Positions 53,806 through 62,892 of a stretch of DNA of 64,000 nt are shown one piece after another (position 1 is the first letter of the stretch; every line of letters begins with the position of its first letter). A program made the translations under genes and the position numbers. Where the stretch lies: assembly GCA_964423615.1 (NCBI GenBank), contig CAYRFQ010000015.1, positions 61,306 to 125,305 of the forward strand, given 5' to 3'. This DNA comes from CAYRFQ01 sp964423615 (GTDB lineage Bacteria > Planctomycetota > Planctomycetia > Gemmatales > Gemmataceae). Under the pieces are notes generated by a model. It saw only the letters and a list, made by a program, of their open reading frames with translations, was not told the origin of the DNA and did not search any database.

Positions 53806-54726
53806 ATGAGAATTAAAGCAATCATCAAACAGTTGACGCCTCCGCTGCTTTTCAACACCGCCAAGCGATTGGTTAAAGGAGCCAGGCAGCCATTTTCGTG
53901 GAAGTCCTTGAGTTCCTTCAAGACGTCCATGACCGGCGACTTGCCAGAGTGGGAATACATCCCCGAAGGCTGGGATTATGCAACCACAGGAGAGAACATC
54001 GAGGGATGGAATCACCCTTCTATTCGCGAAGCTTATCGCACGAAATGGCGTCGCTTTCAACAATCGACTGAGGGGCCAGGCCCGCTTGGTATCTCTCCCG
54101 AATGCCCGGAACAAATCCGTGACGACTTAACGTTCCATAACATCAACATGTCTTTCGCTTATTGCTTGGGCGTAGCAAGTCGCGGGAAAACAACTTTGGC
54201 CATGTTGGATTGGGGTGGAGGAATCGGTCATTTTGTTCACCTGGCCAAGGTCCTCTACCCCGATTTGAACATCACGTATTCATGCAAAGATATGCCTCTC
54301 CTCGCAGACATTGGCCCAAGCTACATCCCTGATGGGCGATTCTATACCGACGACTCCTGCTTTGAAAAGCAGTATGATTTTACATTCGCTAGCGGAAGCC
54401 TACATTATTCGGAAGACTGGCAGTCCGTTCTCCGAAAAATCTTCGAGAGCACAAACGGTTACGTGTTCGTGACCTGCCTCCCAACCGTCCTGAAGGCCAA
54501 GAGCTTTGTGTACATTCAACGCCCATATGCTTTTGGATACATGACCGAATACATCGGTTGGTGTTTGAACAAGACCGAGTTCATCGAAGCCGCTCGAGCC
54601 TGTGGAGCATCGTTGGTACGGGAATTCGTCGTCGGACACGCTCCGTACATCGTTCGTGCTCCAGAGCAGAACGCTTACAGAGGATTTCTGTTCAAGACGA
54701 AATCACAAACACCAACTACGAACTGA
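53806..54726 (+). CDS. TIGR04325-family putative methyltransferase
   Basis: A 306-residue protein of the TIGR04325 (LIC12133-like) methyltransferase family found in surface polysaccharide loci. The SAM-binding region has MLDWGGGIGHFVHLA (about 138-152) and ITYSCKDMP, and the post-motif FTFASGSLHYSEDW. The start at 53806 was chosen over an in-frame ATG at 53770, since MRIKAIIKQLTPP is a typical family start. First gene of the glycan cluster; the next gene begins eight bases later. Confidence 0.88.
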   Translation: MRIKAIIKQLTPPLLFNTAKRLVKGARQPFSWKSLSSFKTSMTGDLPEWEYIPEGWDYATTGENIEGWNHPSIREAYRTKWRRFQQSTEGPGPLGISPECPEQIRDDLTFHNINMSFAYCLGVASRGKTTLAMLDWGGGIGHFVHLAKVLYPDLNITYSCKDMPLLADIGPSYIPDGRFYTDDSCFEKQYDFTFASGSLHYSEDWQSVLRKIFESTNGYVFVTCLPTVLKAKSFVYIQRPYAFGYMTEYIGWCLNKTEFIEAARACGASLVREFVVGHAPYIVRAPEQNAYRGFLFKTKSQTPTTN

Positions 54727-54734
54727 GTTTCCTC

Positions 54735-55724
54735 ATGCAGGCTATACACCAACTATGTCAATTATTTGATCTTAACCCCATTTTGATTGATGTGGGCGCC
54801 TCCGGTGCCCCTCCAAAGATTTGGGATAGTATCGCAAGTCGCTCAACGTATGTGGGCTTTGATCCGGACTTACGTGAGATCCGAGAGACCACTGGCGGGC
54901 ATTTCGCGCGATCCATCATCGTCAACGAAGCCGTTACGGCATCCGCAGAAGGTGGTAAGACACGTTTCTATTTCACAAAATCGCCTTACTGTTCGAGTAC
55001 ACTCAGACCATCACACGAACCACTCCAAAATCAGCTGTTCGCGGAGTTGTTCGAAATCAAATCGGAAGCCGAAGTATCGGCCACAACGTTAGAAGCTGTT
55101 CTTGCCCGTCTGAACTTAGATCGAGTGGATTGGCTCAAGATAGATTCTCAAGGTACCGACCTACGAATCGTTGAGGCCATCCCCGATATTGTTGGACGAT
55201 CCATCTTGGCCCTGGACGTTGAACCAGGGTTGATCGATGCGTACGAGGGGGAAGACCATTTCGTTACGGCTCACTCAGCGCTGGTGAATCAAGGATACTG
55301 GCTCGCTAACCTCGAAGTCTGCGGGACCGTCCGCATGAGGCAATCGACGTTGAAACACATCCTTGCCACTTACCCAGAGGTCAATTACTTCGGCCTCGAA
55401 CGCGGGCTTCCAACAGCACCTGGTTGGTGTAATGCTACGTACCTTCGAACCCTCGAATCGTTAGCCAGCAACGAGGCTCTACGCCCAGCTTATGCAATGC
55501 TCTGGCTTTTCGCGGTACTGCACAACCAAATTGGCTTCGCACTGGATGTGGCTCTGGAGATCCGGAGCCTATTTGGGGACAACGAATTGAGCACGGTCAT
55601 GGAGAACGAACTCGTTCCGTATCTCGAACAGGCCTGTCAGGCCCATATGCCAAAAAAGGCAAGTCTTGCTCGCCGATTCCTCAGGCGAGTCCAATCGACC
55701 TTATTTGTCAAAAACTCAAAGTAA
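54735..55724 (+). CDS. FkbM-family methyltransferase
   Basis: A 329-residue FkbM-type SAM-dependent O-methyltransferase. ILIDVGASGAPPKIWDS (about 16-32), VGFDPDLREI and the later VDWLKIDSQGTDLRIVEAI and LALDVEPGLIDAYEGE are the usual motifs. The frame opens in the previous gene at 54558, but the ATG at 54735 places the SAM motif where the family has it. It would methylate a hydroxyl of a sugar in the glycan made by this cluster. Sixteen bases upstream of the epimerase gene. Confidence 0.9.
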   Translation: MQAIHQLCQLFDLNPILIDVGASGAPPKIWDSIASRSTYVGFDPDLREIRETTGGHFARSIIVNEAVTASAEGGKTRFYFTKSPYCSSTLRPSHEPLQNQLFAELFEIKSEAEVSATTLEAVLARLNLDRVDWLKIDSQGTDLRIVEAIPDIVGRSILALDVEPGLIDAYEGEDHFVTAHSALVNQGYWLANLEVCGTVRMRQSTLKHILATYPEVNYFGLERGLPTAPGWCNATYLRTLESLASNEALRPAYAMLWLFAVLHNQIGFALDVALEIRSLFGDNELSTVMENELVPYLEQACQAHMPKKASLARRFLRRVQSTLFVKNSK

Positions 55725-55739
55725 CAGGAGACCAAGGAC

Positions 55740-56732
55740 ATGGTCGATTTTGGAGCCCAATATGCAGGACGCAGGGCATTAATCACTGGTGGGCTCGGCT
55801 TCATTGGTTCGAATCTCGCTAAACGCCTTGTCGATCTCGGCTCTGACGTGACGATCGTCGATAGCATGATCCCCGAGTATGGTGGAAATCTCCAAAACAT
55901 TGCGGAGTTCCGAGATAAAGTCCAAGTAAACATCTCGGACGTACGAGATGAGCACAGCATGCATTACTTGGTCCAAGGCCAAGACTATTTATTCAATCTC
56001 GCTGGCCAAACGAGTCATATGGACTCGATGACGAATCCATACACGGATTTGAACATCAACTGCGTGGCCCAATTGTCCATACTCGAATCATGCCGAAAAC
56101 AGAATCCGGAAGTTCGCGTCGTGTTTGCCAGCACACGTCAAATATATGGTAAACCGGACTATCTTCCGGTCGATGAAAAACACCCCCTCCGGCCAGTCGA
56201 CGTGAACGGAATCAACAAGATGGCCGGCGAATGGTATCACATACTCTACAGTAACGTCTATCAACTCTCGACATGCGTTCTACGTCTGACAAACACAATC
56301 GGTCCACGAATGCGAATCAAAGATGCTCGTCAGACGTTTCTGGGTATCTGGGTGAAGCTACTGCTGACGAACACTCCTTTTGAAGTCTGGGGCGGTGACC
56401 AGCTCCGTGACTTCACTTACGTCGATGATGCCGTCGATGCCTTGCTGATGGCCGCTTGCGACGACCGAGCCGTGGGGCGCATTTTCAACCTCGGTGGAAG
56501 CCCCATCATCAGCCTCAAGGAACTGGCTGAACTCCTCACCGAAGTCAACGGGGACGGTGAATTCACGGTCAAACCGTTTCCGGCAGATCGCAAGCGCATC
56601 GACATTGGTGATTATTATGGGGATTTCAGTTTGATTCGAGATTCCATCGGCTGGATGCCAAAGACGGACCTTCGTGACGCCCTCGCAGCCACAATATCTT
56701 ATTATCGCAAGAATCTCCCACATTACCTTTGA
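55740..56732 (+). CDS. NAD-dependent nucleotide-sugar epimerase/dehydratase
   Basis: A 330-residue extended short-chain dehydrogenase. The NAD site ITGGLGFIGSNLAKRL is at about 14-29 and the diphosphate-sugar pocket FTYVDDAVDALL near 220. The catalytic YxxxK is replaced by NGINK (Asn in place of Tyr); I recall the same VNGINK in many homologues, which would make it a subfamily trait, not decay. The other motif, LAGQTSHMDSM, is in place of the usual LAA. It should act on a nucleotide-activated sugar for the cluster's glycan. Followed by 250 non-coding bases. Confidence 0.9.
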   Translation: MVDFGAQYAGRRALITGGLGFIGSNLAKRLVDLGSDVTIVDSMIPEYGGNLQNIAEFRDKVQVNISDVRDEHSMHYLVQGQDYLFNLAGQTSHMDSMTNPYTDLNINCVAQLSILESCRKQNPEVRVVFASTRQIYGKPDYLPVDEKHPLRPVDVNGINKMAGEWYHILYSNVYQLSTCVLRLTNTIGPRMRIKDARQTFLGIWVKLLLTNTPFEVWGGDQLRDFTYVDDAVDALLMAACDDRAVGRIFNLGGSPIISLKELAELLTEVNGDGEFTVKPFPADRKRIDIGDYYGDFSLIRDSIGWMPKTDLRDALAATISYYRKNLPHYL

Positions 56733-56982
56733 TACTCAGCTGGTTATTGGGACAGAGCAGTAACTGTCAATGTTAGAGGTTCTGTGTGTCAAACATCATT
56801 ACAAACTATGGTGAATGGGTCTTCATCAACGCGTCTGTTTACAATCTCTATACCAACATGTTTTCCAATGACGAGTTCGTATCCACTACTGTCGTGAGTG
56901 CAGGCACACTCACCTTGTACCAGCTAACAACCCACAGCCATGAGTTTTGGCGATCCTTCAACCGACCCGGAGTCTAAGCCCC

Positions 56983-58119
56983 ATGCCCGACCCGATCCTT
57001 GCCGCGAACCCGAAAGCCAGTTACCTCGCTCATCAGTCCGAGATCGATCACGCGATCCAAGGAGTCCTTGCTGGTGGTTGGTACATCTTGGGCGAGGAAG
57101 TTCGACAATTCGAAACTGAGTTTGCGGCTTACCTAGGCAATCAACATTGTGTCGGAGTTGGGAGCGGCACAGACGCATTGATCCTCGCGTTGCGGGCGTG
57201 TGACGTCGGGCCTGGCGATAAGGTCATCACGACTGCCCATACGGCAGTTGCGACTGCAGCAGCCATCATCGCGGTTGGAGCAACCCCGATCTTTGCTGAC
57301 ATCGATCACGACACTTATTGCATCGATCCTAAAGCAATTCGCAGCTTGCTCGAGACAGATCCGACCGGAGTCAAGGCGATCATTCCCGTCCATCTGTATG
57401 GTCAGCCTGCGGAGATGCCGACCATACTAGAGATCGCCCGTGAATTTGGTTTGCGGGTAATCGAGGATTGTGCCCAGGCCCATGGTGCTAAGATTGGAGA
57501 CAAGGCAGTCGGAACGTGGGGAGATCTCGGGACTTTCAGCTTCTATCCAACTAAGAACTTGGGAGCCATCGGAGACGGAGGGGCCGTCGCTACAGATGAT
57601 CCCGAATTGGGTGAAAAAGTTCGCCTTTTGCGTGAGTACGGATGGAAGCAGCGGTACGTAAGCGACATCCACGGACTCAATTCCCGATTGGACGAACTCC
57701 AGGCAGCCATCCTCCGAGTCAAACTCCGCTTTTTGAGCCATGACACCGGGCAGCGCAGAACCATCGCCAACAGCTATTCTCAGGAATTGTCGGGTCTCCA
57801 ATGGCAAGTCCCAAAACCATCTGAAGATCTATTTCATGTCTATCACCTTTATGTTATCCGCGGCCCCCACAGAGATGACTTTCGAGAATTTCTCAAAAAA
57901 CACCAAATTGGTTCGGGTATCCATTACCCTGTGCCGATTCACAAACAACCAGCGTTCGCGGAAGTTGCGGCAAACACCACTCTGCCCATCACGGAACAGG
58001 TGTGCGAGCAAGTCGTAAGCCTTCCGATGTATCCCGAGTTAGGCAACGACCATGTTCGTCGTGTCATCGAATGTATTCAAGACTTCGAAAAGCAGAAGTC
58101 ATCGACTCGGGCTGCGTAA
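56983..58119 (+). CDS. DegT/DnrJ/EryC1/StrS-type sugar aminotransferase
   Basis: A 378-residue PLP-dependent aminotransferase that adds an amino group to a keto-sugar nucleotide. CVGVGSGTDALILALRA and IEDCAQAHGAKIG are clear, with the PLP lysine in FSFYPTKNLGAIGDGGAV (about 186). The start at 56983 gives the standard length; the frame extends to 56947. It follows the epimerase, which could supply its keto-sugar substrate. The next gene starts 33 bases later. Confidence 0.92.
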   Translation: MPDPILAANPKASYLAHQSEIDHAIQGVLAGGWYILGEEVRQFETEFAAYLGNQHCVGVGSGTDALILALRACDVGPGDKVITTAHTAVATAAAIIAVGATPIFADIDHDTYCIDPKAIRSLLETDPTGVKAIIPVHLYGQPAEMPTILEIAREFGLRVIEDCAQAHGAKIGDKAVGTWGDLGTFSFYPTKNLGAIGDGGAVATDDPELGEKVRLLREYGWKQRYVSDIHGLNSRLDELQAAILRVKLRFLSHDTGQRRTIANSYSQELSGLQWQVPKPSEDLFHVYHLYVIRGPHRDDFREFLKKHQIGSGIHYPVPIHKQPAFAEVAANTTLPITEQVCEQVVSLPMYPELGNDHVRRVIECIQDFEKQKSSTRAA

Positions 58120-58151
58120 AACAGATAGTTAGTCGTTGGGGGGCCGGAACA

Positions 58152-59171
58152 GTGAAGCGTTACTTCTGCACCTATCTGGATCAAAACTACTTGCCACGCG
58201 GTTTGGCCTTACACAAGTCATTGCTGGAACATGGCTCCGATTTCCATCTCTTCGTCCTGTGTATGGATGAGGAAAGTCACTCCATCCTTCAGCGGTTCGC
58301 AATTCCGGAAATCACACCAATGCGAGTCGCCGATCTTTTGGAAGCGAACGAACCTCTCCGCGAAGCTCAGACGAACCGTTCGAGGATTGAGTTCTTCTTC
58401 ACGTGTTCGCCTTGTTGGCCTTGGTACTTATTGCACAAGTACCCCCACATTGATCTTCTAACGTATGTCGATGCCGACATTAATTTTTTCCACAGTCCGG
58501 AAGAAGTCTTCGACGAACTCGGAGATCGATCCGTAGGGATCATCGAGCATCGTTTCGCTCCTCATTTACGGCATGCAGCCTCTCGTGGCATCTACAATGT
58601 CGGGTGGTTATCGTTTCGTAACGACGAGGATGGTCTGGCCTGTTTGAACTGGTGGCAAGATCGGTGCATAGAGTGGTGTTATGATCGCCTGGAAGACGAT
58701 CGCTACGCCGACCAGAAATATCTTGATGTCTGGCCAACCAAATTTAAAAATGTGGCTGTTTTGCAACACAAGGGTGCCAACTTGGCTCCGTGGAATCTAC
58801 CGAATTATGTCATCCGCATGGACCGCGATGGGTTGTGGGTCGACGACCAAAGGCTCATTTTTTATCACTTTCACGCGTTAAAGCAGCCTAGCCGTTGGTT
58901 CTTCAACTCGAACTTGTCCGTTTATGGCACGCCACTCTATCCCTGCGTTCGAAACGACATCTATGCCCCTTACGTGAAACTACTCCAGCGAGAAACGCAA
59001 CGTGTCATGCCTCTGCTACCAAAGAAACGTTTTCTACGTGGGATTCGGCACAAGGAAGAACAATCGACTGCAGGAAAGACACCATTTCAACACCTGAAAG
59101 AACGCTTGCACTATGTGAAATGGCTCTACCGAACGATTCGGGCAGGTGATATCTATCTGTGCCTTCGATGA
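58152..59171 (+). CDS. Glycosyltransferase, nucleotide-diphosphosugar type
   Basis: A 339-residue protein from a GTG at 58152 preceded by GGA. KRYFCTYLDQNYLPRGLALHKSL opens a Rossmann-like GT-A fold and LLTYVDADINFF holds the DxD metal motif (about 97-108), followed by IIEHRFAP and NVGWLSFRND. It looks like a GT8-like transferase acting on nucleotide sugars in the cytoplasm. The open frame begins at 58002 inside the aminotransferase gene; that part is not coding. Likely role: adding a sugar in the glycan of this cluster. Confidence 0.82.
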   Translation: MKRYFCTYLDQNYLPRGLALHKSLLEHGSDFHLFVLCMDEESHSILQRFAIPEITPMRVADLLEANEPLREAQTNRSRIEFFFTCSPCWPWYLLHKYPHIDLLTYVDADINFFHSPEEVFDELGDRSVGIIEHRFAPHLRHAASRGIYNVGWLSFRNDEDGLACLNWWQDRCIEWCYDRLEDDRYADQKYLDVWPTKFKNVAVLQHKGANLAPWNLPNYVIRMDRDGLWVDDQRLIFYHFHALKQPSRWFFNSNLSVYGTPLYPCVRNDIYAPYVKLLQRETQRVMPLLPKKRFLRGIRHKEEQSTAGKTPFQHLKERLHYVKWLYRTIRAGDIYLCLR

Positions 59172-59207
59172 AGTATCTCCGACAACCTCACATTCGGATT
59201 CTCCAAC

Positions 59208-60146
59208 ATGTTGACGATTTTTTCGATTCCCAAACCATTCCGTGGGCACATCAATGTCATTCAGCGGAACGCTATTCAAAGTTGGAAGCGTGTTCATCCC
59301 GACGTTCAAGTGATCCTCGCCGGAGACGACGAAGGCGTGAAAGAAGTCGCTGAAGAGTACGGGACCGAACACATCAACAATGTAGAAACGACCGAATTGG
59401 GCACTCCTCTTTTGAGTTCCGTCTTCTCCAAAGCCGTTGCCCAAGCGAAGCATCGTCTTGTTTGTTACGTCAATGCAGACATCATTTTGTTTGATGATCT
59501 TTTGGAAGCCGCCCTGCGCGTTGAAGTGCCAAACTTCCTGATGGTGGGACAACGTTGGGACATCGATCTCGATTTCGCATGGAACTTCGACGACCCCACC
59601 TGGCGATCCAACCTGCAGCAGTTTATAGCCCGCAAGGCGAAGTTACATCCCCCCGCCGGTAGTGACCTGTTCCTCTTTCCACCCAACGGAAAACTGGAAG
59701 TCCTTCCGCCGTTTGCCGTTGGGAGACCTGCGTGGGACTGCTGGATGATTTACAACGCTCTGAAAAATCAGGTCCCGGTAATCGACGCTACTCCCAGTGT
59801 CCAAATCGTCCACCAAAACCACGATTATTCTCACGTGCCTAGTGGAAACGGTGTCAATTACTACGGGCCAGAAGCCGCAACCAATATAAAACTGGCGGTC
59901 GGCCAACAAAGTGGTTACCACGACCTTTTGGACGCGACCTACATGTTGCACCTTGACGGCCTCCGCGTTCCCAACACGACCGTCCATCGAACTCGCCGTC
60001 GTTGGAGAAATCCACTGATCCGAAATCTTTACAAGACAAGACACTGGGTCACTACGGCCCTGCGTTACTTGACAATCGGATTGGGTGTCAAAGTCTCGAG
60101 ATTCGTGTTCCCTGGCAAATCGTCACCAACCACCTCGACCCCATGA
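59208..60146 (+). CDS. Glycosyltransferase-like protein
   Basis: A 312-residue protein. IFSIPKPFRGHINVIQRNAI, VILAGDDEGV, HRLVCYVNADIILFDDLL (a DAD/NAD-type DxD motif about 84-95) and GRPAWDCWMIYNAL match GT-A-type transferases of surface polysaccharide loci. The last ~60 residues are basic and hydrophobic and may attach it to the inner membrane. Last gene of the glycan cluster; 36 bases after the previous glycosyltransferase. Confidence 0.78.
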   Translation: MLTIFSIPKPFRGHINVIQRNAIQSWKRVHPDVQVILAGDDEGVKEVAEEYGTEHINNVETTELGTPLLSSVFSKAVAQAKHRLVCYVNADIILFDDLLEAALRVEVPNFLMVGQRWDIDLDFAWNFDDPTWRSNLQQFIARKAKLHPPAGSDLFLFPPNGKLEVLPPFAVGRPAWDCWMIYNALKNQVPVIDATPSVQIVHQNHDYSHVPSGNGVNYYGPEAATNIKLAVGQQSGYHDLLDATYMLHLDGLRVPNTTVHRTRRRWRNPLIRNLYKTRHWVTTALRYLTIGLGVKVSRFVFPGKSSPTTSTP

Positions 60147-60579
60147 TCCCCGGATCATGTCCTGAACCAAAATTGTCCGTTCATTCCCCGGTGTGAAAGC
60201 CAAGGCAAAAGCCTATCACTCCTGTGTGGCTCAACTCGGATATTCGGGACAACGATCTTTGTTGATTCCAGAGCCATAGGACTATGGCACTTCACCAAAT
60301 CCGACAGACGTCACAACCATTCGCACAGCCGTCTTGCGAGTCGCAGGTAACTGTCCCGCATAGTTTTTGTCCCGAATTTCGCATTTCTTCGTTCACACCT
60401 TTTTTTCTGGCAATCCTCCACTCCCCAGTATCAACCGAAAAGATTCGGTTGGAGCGTGTTGCACTCAACTCGATTCGGCCAAAGTTTTTGATTGATGCTC
60501 GCTTCCAGGTGTTTGGCACCGTACAATCCGAATAGGGTTGCTCACTTTGCCGTCTAAAACATGGGAGTCAGGTTGCGTC
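60147..60579. other. Intergenic region between glycan cluster and sigma-factor operon
   Basis: 433 bases with no gene I can support and no strong hairpin. It probably holds the promoter of the ECF sigma operon, which could be autoregulated, but I cannot assign its -35/-10 elements. Confidence 0.4.
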
Positions 60580-61173
60580 ATGGCAGTCGTCACCCCCACA
60601 TCCCCGCCGGTCCCAAGCGACGAGCAATTGCTTGAGCGTTTTGCACGAGGGGATCACGAAGTCCTGGACGAATTATTCCAGCGTTACCGCTCGCTGGCTT
60701 ATCGTGTCGCTTTTCGCCTGCTGGGAAATGAAGCCGATGCCTTGGATGCCGTCCAGGATGGCTTCGTCAAGGCACTTATGAACTTGCCTAGTTTTGAAGG
60801 TCGCAGTACTTTCAAGACCTGGCTGCTACGAGTCGTCAGTAATGCTTCTTTGGATTTGGGCCGACAAAGAGGTCGCAAGGAAACGCTGAGTCTCGACGCG
60901 GTTCACTCCGACGAAAGAGATCAAATGACTCCCCAAACCTTGAGTAACCCAGCCAAGGGCCTCGAGCGGGAAGATCTGCGTCGGATGATCGACCAAGCTT
61001 TAGAAGTTCTCCCTGAAGCTCAACGCCAGACGTTTGTCCTACATGCGGAGGCCGAACTGAGCTATCGGGAAGTCGCAGAAACTCTCGGAATTTCCATCGG
61101 AACAGTCATGAGCCGGCTTTTCTATGCCCGGCAAAAGTTACGAGCCTTTTTGGCCAAGTGGATCACGACATGA
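60580..61173 (+). CDS. ECF sigma factor (sigma-70 family)
   Basis: A 197-residue extracytoplasmic-function sigma factor. Region 2 (about 18-85) has LFQRYRSLAYRVAFRLLGNEADALDAVQDGF with the DAxDxVQ core, and region 4 (about 125-190) has LEVLPEAQRQTFVLHAEAELSYREVAETLGISIGTVMSRL. It recruits RNA polymerase to a specific promoter set when released by the anti-sigma factor encoded next. The frame opens at 60538; the ATG at 60580 begins the conserved sequence. The stop overlaps the start of the anti-sigma gene. Confidence 0.94.
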   Translation: MAVVTPTSPPVPSDEQLLERFARGDHEVLDELFQRYRSLAYRVAFRLLGNEADALDAVQDGFVKALMNLPSFEGRSTFKTWLLRVVSNASLDLGRQRGRKETLSLDAVHSDERDQMTPQTLSNPAKGLEREDLRRMIDQALEVLPEAQRQTFVLHAEAELSYREVAETLGISIGTVMSRLFYARQKLRAFLAKWITT

Positions 61174-61925
61174 ATCCCCAAATGGGTGAACAAGGTCATC
61201 TTGATCGGGAAAAGCTAGCCGCGTACGTCGACGGGGAATACGAAGGAAACGACGCTCTCACTCCCGAAAAAGAGCAGATCGAAGCGTGGCTGGAACAATC
61301 CCCCGAAGCCATCGACGACGTCCGTGCATGGCGTCGATTGAAACAACTGTGGCAAGCGACCACACCTCCCGAGCCGTCTGAAGACGCCTGGATGCGAACT
61401 CAGGCAGGTCTCCAAAGTAGGTGCGTTAATCCTGCCCATCTCACCAGGTCGCAACCTTCGAAGCCAAACCATGCTCGGTTCCGGCGCTGGGGACTCTGGC
61501 TCGGGGGCCTTGTTGCGGCTGCCCTGATCGTGGGATGTTTTTCCGCCCAACGTTGGTTACTTCCGTCCATCTCTGGAGGGAACAATACACACGCCCATTT
61601 TGACCTAGGGGAGACATCTCCCGAGGAAAAAGAGCCCAGGAATGTTCAAATCTTGGGACCCGACCAGAAAACTCCCACCACGGACATTCGGAAGCCAATC
61701 CCGGTTATTACTCCTTTCGCAGTGGCCTCCAGTTCCGAGGTACACATGCACAGCGCCGAAGTCGCGGACTTGGACATTTGGCTCGTGGGAACCTCTCCCA
61801 TCGAAGGCAGGTTACCTCCCGTTGCACCTGGAGAAGTTTCGGAAGTGAACTTGCCCGCTGATGATCCGGAATATTACATGAGTAACGATCCGCCAATGAT
61901 AATGATGGTTGGCGATGTTGACTAA
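61170..61925 (+). CDS. Membrane-anchored anti-sigma factor
   Basis: About 251 residues. The N-terminal cytoplasmic part (1-80) has LDREKLAAYVDGEY, a zinc-free anti-sigma-like segment, and helices that would hold the sigma factor. One membrane helix (about 108-128, WGLWLGGLVAAALIVG) is followed by a periplasmic region of ~120 residues. Its ATG overlaps the sigma stop codon (ATGA), a coupling that keeps sigma and anti-sigma in balance. The periplasmic part should sense the signal or be cut by proteases; its ligand is unknown. Confidence 0.85.
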   Translation: MNPQMGEQGHLDREKLAAYVDGEYEGNDALTPEKEQIEAWLEQSPEAIDDVRAWRRLKQLWQATTPPEPSEDAWMRTQAGLQSRCVNPAHLTRSQPSKPNHARFRRWGLWLGGLVAAALIVGCFSAQRWLLPSISGGNNTHAHFDLGETSPEEKEPRNVQILGPDQKTPTTDIRKPIPVITPFAVASSSEVHMHSAEVADLDIWLVGTSPIEGRLPPVAPGEVSEVNLPADDPEYYMSNDPPMIMMVGDVD

Positions 61926-61996
61926 TAGTTATACTTCGATTTTTCATCCGGAATAGGATTATCCGGAATCGTGGTCTGAGGACAGGGGGAACAGTC

Positions 61997-62518
61997 GTGA
62001 TCAGGATATCGCAGCTGCATTGCTTTGCCTTGATGGCCGTCATGGCGAGCATCGCCTGTTGTCCGGAACCTCAACCTACTCAGCCCAATCTTCCAAAAAC
62101 AATAGCCGTTCGGGTGGTTGTGTTCGCGGCGAGTACCAAGGACAAACACACCGATGAACAATTGAAAGATATTGGAGCCCACGTACAACTGTGCAAGCCT
62201 CGGTTCGTTGGGTTTCGGATGATAGCGGTACGGTCCGAGTCGCTGGAGTTGAAAAAGCCCAAGAAGTTCCCTCTCACCAAAAAGAAAATAGTCGAAATCC
62301 AAATCCTCGAAGGCCCGAATGTCAATGACAAGATCCGTCTCTCGGTACGGCCTTGTTGTTGTAAGCGAGCCATCACTTTCAGTTGCGTTTGTGGAAAGTT
62401 TGTGCCCTTCATGACGAGGGACTCTCACGGGAAACACGCCAGGCTGATGTTCGCTGTCGAGGTCAAATCGTGTGGGAAGGCTGCCCAGCGAATTCCGCAG
62501 AACGACAAATCGAAGTGA
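61997..62518 (+). CDS. Putative Cys-rich lipoprotein of the sigma operon
   Basis: A 173-residue protein with a signal peptide ending in SIACC, the first Cys of which (about residue 21) is a probable lipidation site. A central KKPKKFPLTKKK run is strongly basic. The C-terminal domain is Cys-rich: RPCCCKRAIT, FSCVCGKFVPF and VKSCGK, about six cysteines that could bind metal or form disulfides in the periplasm. I recall similar CxC-containing lipoproteins next to sigma/anti-sigma pairs in planctomycetes, but the function is unknown. Its stop overlaps the GTG of the small ORF that follows. Confidence 0.65.
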   Translation: MIRISQLHCFALMAVMASIACCPEPQPTQPNLPKTIAVRVVVFAASTKDKHTDEQLKDIGAHVQLCKPRFVGFRMIAVRSESLELKKPKKFPLTKKKIVEIQILEGPNVNDKIRLSVRPCCCKRAITFSCVCGKFVPFMTRDSHGKHARLMFAVEVKSCGKAAQRIPQNDKSK

Positions 62519-62760
62519 TCGTTCCAGTTCATTTACCGTTACCTACGATTCGGACACTTTTCCTCGTCGTGGGACATGACACCATCGAATTTCGTCTTCC
62601 TCCAAGCCCCAATTCCGATGCGGTCCATCTCTCGGTCGGATTTCCACATCGATCCACTGCCAGCCTGTTCTCTCCTCGCAGGTTTCCATCCATCGACCAC
62701 GCCAATAAACTGTCCTTGATTGGTATTCATGCCTGTCTCGCTTTCCGTGAGGTCACATGA
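62515..62760 (+). CDS. Small ORF overlapping the lipoprotein gene (GTGA junction)
   Basis: An 81-residue frame from a GTG at 62515 whose last two bases are part of the TGA stop of the lipoprotein gene. The sequence IVPVHLPLPTIRTLFLVVGHDTIEFRLPP is strongly coding-like in composition, and the open frame extends back to about 62360. The GTGA overlap suggests translational coupling, like the ATGA between sigma and anti-sigma genes. Family unknown; a frameshifted extension of the lipoprotein is the main alternative. Confidence 0.4.
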   Translation: MIVPVHLPLPTIRTLFLVVGHDTIEFRLPPSPNSDAVHLSVGFPHRSTASLFSPRRFPSIDHANKLSLIGIHACLAFREVT

Positions 62761-62892
62761 CAAATCAACCGCCTTAGACACGAGATGAGAATCCATGACT
62801 TCCTAACCAAGCAATCCCGAGCCGTCTCCCTGTTCTGAACAGAACGAAGTGAGGCAAATCCCAAATTCTTCGCGAAGGCACTCGAGAAATCC

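Noticed and set aside
56786..56977. 63-codon open frame between the epimerase and aminotransferase genes
   Set aside because: Starts at GTG with a weak site, low-complexity content and no recognisable family; not enough for a gene call.
62383..62514. Longer version of the small ORF that starts inside the lipoprotein gene
   Set aside because: The lipoprotein frame looks genuine in this part (FSCVCGKFVPF region), so the GTG at 62515 at the stop overlap is the more economical start.
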